DNA of 64,000 bases. Source: Bugula neritina (taxonomy: Eukaryota; Bryozoa; Gymnolaemata; Cheilostomatida; Bugulidae). Every line of letters starts with the position of its first letter. The first letter of the stretch is position 1. The DNA lies in contig OZ037772.1 of NCBI GenBank assembly GCA_964035545.1, forward strand, positions 6,222,389 through 6,286,388, given 5' to 3'. The translations under genes were made by a program, and so were the position numbers. The notes under the pieces were generated by a model. It was not told the DNA's origin, ran no database searches, and saw only the letters and a program-made list of their open reading frames with translations. Below, piece after piece: positions 61,201 through 64,000 of this stretch.

Positions 61201-63398
61201 TAACTCACTTGAATACCGAGTCCAGTGTGGCCTGCTCATGTTTGAAGAGATATTGGATCATGAAGTTGTAACAGATCACTGTTTTTCTGGTTGTTAAGCT
61301 GTAGGTCAGCATCGTGCTTATTGTTTCCGTATAATGACAATGCAAATGCATCGTAAAATATTTCATCAATTTATTATGTTAGTAAACCAACATTTGTTGT
61401 TTTGTTTGCTTGCAAACAAATTATAGTTTTTGGACAAGTCAAATATCAAAATTACGTTTGCTATACATTTTCTGACAAGGTTTAGGAAAGACATTGTTTG
61501 TTATGAAACAAACAATGTCTAATTGAAAAATTACAAACACAAGCAGTATCACTTGCTGTATGGGAAAAAGTTGAATGCAACTCGGATAAAATTAGACTGC
61601 AGCATAGCCTAATATTTTGAACTACATCCTATCCACAAGCTGATCTAAGTGACACACTCTTTGCGTACTGATGCCCATTTTAGGCACTTGAATACAAAAT
61701 TGGATGCAATTCATTTCTGTTTGAAGAGATCATAGAGTATTTGTACAAACTGCACTTTGGTCATTCTAGTTTTTAATTTGTAGTTCACCATTATGCTTGG
61801 TAAAATTTAAGTGTACTAGCAATGCAGATACATGTTATAATTTGAATTTTAGGTCGAAAAAATGAATGCTATGCAGATTTAAGTTTTAGACTTGCGTTGG
61901 AATGTGTTTGAAAATTTCTTTATAAATATCAGTTTTACTAAAGTTATTATCTTAGAATTTTAATTTTAAAGCTCCTTTTTTTCATATTTTTCTTATCATG
62001 ACAATAAAAGAAGATTAACTCTGAACTCAATAAGGTGGAAGATGTGTTTTTATTAGCATTTGAAAACCTAAATATACCAAATCGTGAACATCATGAGATA
62101 TAGGCTGAAAAAAAATCCCAAAAGGTAATTATTTAATATGTAGATACAAATGAATTGATACAAAAAAGGCACTGTGCTAATATAGCAGACTATATAGTTA
62201 GAAAGTTCCTTGTTGGCTAAAAGTCAATCTTCACTAACATAATTAGATTCTTGGAATTTCTACTGAACTCACATTTTCAAAAGCATTTATAGATCACAAA
62301 TTTGTTTTGCACTGAGGCTACTGGCTATCTATTATGGTTATATAATTCTGTATAATCTATCTCTACATCAGACCCAATCACTGTTGACTTTCTTAATTTG
62401 CATTTCACTTATATAACAATCGCTTTGAAATCAAAATGCTGAAGCATTTTGAAGTTTTCCTTTTAATATAATTCTATGAAAGCAAATGAAAGAAGATTAA
62501 ATCTGCACTCAACAAAATAAACGACATAATTTTATAAGCATTTGAAAGAACTAAATACCAACGAATGAACTTCAAAAAATGGATTAAACAACGATCAAAT
62601 AGATAATATATAGACACAATTGAATTTACGTCAAAAAATGGTAGCACTATGCTGGGAACATACAAGCATTGAGGAAGTTCCGTGTTGACTAAAAAATCAA
62701 TATTCACTGATTTAAGAAATATACTATATAATCAGCTGCTTAAATTTTGCATTGCGCCCCAATTTTTAAATGCATGTTTTGGCCACAAATATGTTAAGAA
62801 TTTTGTTTATATGCTTGTTGTTTTGATTGCGCAGTTTTAAAAGCATCTGCAAACTTAGACACTTTCATTGAAAACATATATACTTTGCAGGGCCACGACA
62901 GTGAAAGGTAACCGAAGGCGCATGAGCAATCAGCCAATTTTAAAGTAACAATTAATGGGAAGAATATTTTCTTGTAGATATTGGTATTTGTGTTATATAT
63001 ATATTTGCTGCTTTTCCCAATTATCGCTTTTAGGCTGTCAACTTACCTAACTTATCCGTTACATTTTTAAAGGACATCAAGTAGCGATTAGGAAATGAGT
63101 TTCTACATTAATGTGATTTTAACAATTTGCAGTAGAACATTCTATAGTGATATAAAGAGGTATTTGTACGAGTGAGATTAATTGAAACTTGGTACTTTTC
63201 TTAGTTGAGGTATAAACTCGACATCAATATTTTAATTTTCTAAGCCAAAGCAGAGCAGACTCTTGACTTGGCACTTTGATAATTGACATTTTACTCAAAT
63301 AAAACAAGACTATATTGTACAATATTGTAAAGTACTGTTATACAGAATATATAATAGATACAATAACCAACTATGCTTGTGTTATAATGGTATGTGTA

Positions 63399-63765
63399 GG
63401 ACGCAGCTGTGGTCTATCGGCTACTGGCTAGTGCGTTTACTTAGTGAACACAAAGTCATGGGTTCGAAAAATTGGTCATGGGTGATGTTAGGAAGAGCAT
63501 TCAGCCAAAATTGTTCCTGCATGCATGTGCCTCATCTGAATAAAGGCCTCGTCGATTGTGATTTTTTGTCCATCACCATCGTTGTGTACACCCAACGATA
63601 ATGATTTTGTTTGAATTCCCTCAAATCTTTTCGTTCAAATAATGTTTCGTGTCAAATAGACGATTTCGTGTGATTCTCACGATCGTGAGATGTCCTTAGC
63701 CTGATCGACCAAAAATCTTTCTATCAGGGTATCTCACAGAGATGGTGACTATAAACGTGCGCGAA
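63399..63765 (+). mobile_element. tRNA-derived SINE, copy 5, split by an insertion of about 145 bp
   Basis: CGCAGCTGTGGTCTATCGG head, GTCATGGGTTCGAA B box, GTTAGGAAGAGCATTCAGCC, CCTCATCTGAATAAA. The body then stops at about 63545 and resumes at GTCCTTAGCCTGATCGACC near 63691. The inserted piece ends with the palindrome TCTCACGATCGTGAGA. Confidence 0.75.
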
Positions 63766-63835
63766 ATAATAACAAATGATAAATGATAAATGATAAAATG
63801 ATAACACTGTGGAATCTGGCAACTAACTAACTTTT

Positions 63836-64000
63836 TAGTTTAGTAACTACGCAAGTATTATATATAGTTGCTGACTTTAACAATAATAAGGAACTCGTGA
63901 TGCACATATAGAAGTCATTGATCTACTAAAATTAAGATCTGAACTCTATTTGCCAATATAACAATTTGCAACAAGCATGCATTTAGCTGTGGATGTATAT
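63836..64000. other. Window end, nothing recognised
   Basis: AT-rich sequence after the last SINE with no exon or known repeat. Confidence 0.4.

Larger units (their letters stand above)
53230..63835. repeat. Tandem array, period about 2.55 kb, built from FReD 3'-flank repeat plus SINE
   Basis: The marker AAGTTCCTTGTTGGCTGAAA (or close variants) starts units near 53839, 56389, 58892 and 62198. Spacings are 2550, 2503 and 3306 bp; subtracting the 756-bp element at 60445 makes the last one 2550. Within a unit follow GCATGCAAATGAAAGAAGATT, AAGTTCCGTGTTGACT, a segment ending in a SINE (55049, 60091, 63399) and the block containing GTCCAGTGTGGCCTGCT and GACAAGGTTTTGGAAAGAAT. The second unit lacks the SINE segment and holds an 829-bp insertion. 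Single copies lie behind D' and E. A 60-codon frame recurs (55634-55841, 57308-57493) but is broken at 61450, so the array looks non-coding. Confidence 0.75.

Overview
The window is AT-rich animal genomic DNA. Small exons (51-274 bp) are joined across GT-AG introns with consistent phases. They encode secreted, disulfide-rich domains (fibrinogen-related, PAN/apple-like and F5/8 type C). The DNA also holds non-LTR retrotransposon relics, a Penelope-like fragment, tRNA-derived SINEs, terminal-inverted-repeat elements and long microsatellites. I cannot name the species; a marine invertebrate is my best guess. Nothing bacterial or viral was recognised.

Two gene types dominate. Type 1 is a four-exon secreted fibrinogen-related (FReD) lectin-like protein of about 255 aa: signal exon, then three FReD exons, intron phases 0,0,1. 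Type 2 is a five-exon secreted protein of about 355 aa: signal exon, two cysteine-rich PAN/apple-like exons and a two-exon F5/8 type C domain, with every intron in phase 1. Loci in order: A (FReD, minus, 1299-4017, intact); B (PAN-F5/8, 7318-9840, broken); C (lone signal exon, 12961-13117); D (PAN-F5/8, 15734-18600, intact); D' (3' half of a FReD gene, 19000-20044); E (FReD, 23898-26099, intact); F (PAN-F5/8, 29577-31198, no signal exon found); G (PAN-F5/8, minus, 33865-39429, intact, LINE in intron 1); H (minus remnant, 41698-43330); I (PAN-F5/8, 45852-47334, no signal exon, late stop); J (FReD, 50389-52532, one internal stop).

The layout is explained by repeated duplication of a cassette: PAN-F5/8 gene, then about 3-5 kb of spacer, then FReD gene, all in the same direction. 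D+E and I+J are two clear copies whose spacers and introns also match. The spacer after B (10.7-11.8 kb) is a third, older copy that has lost its FReD gene. Three of the five PAN-F5/8 copies with F5/8 exons (B, F, I) and two of the four FReD copies (D', J) are broken or incomplete, so this is a birth-and-death family.

Within genes, some exon blocks are nearly identical across all copies, including silent sites (FReD exon 3; much of PAN exon 3; the core of F5/8 exon 5). Others differ strongly (FReD exon 4 around the predicted calcium and ligand pocket; F5/8 exon 4). This suggests conversion of a shared scaffold with diversification of the recognition face, as expected of innate-recognition or self/non-self proteins. 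That role is inference.

The last 11 kb (53.2-63.8 kb) has no recognisable gene. It is a tandem array with a period near 2.55 kb, derived from the 3' flank of the FReD genes and punctuated by SINE copies. It carries two insertions whose empty sites survive in sister units: a 756-bp TA-flanked inverted-repeat element and an 829-bp element flanked by ATTAG.
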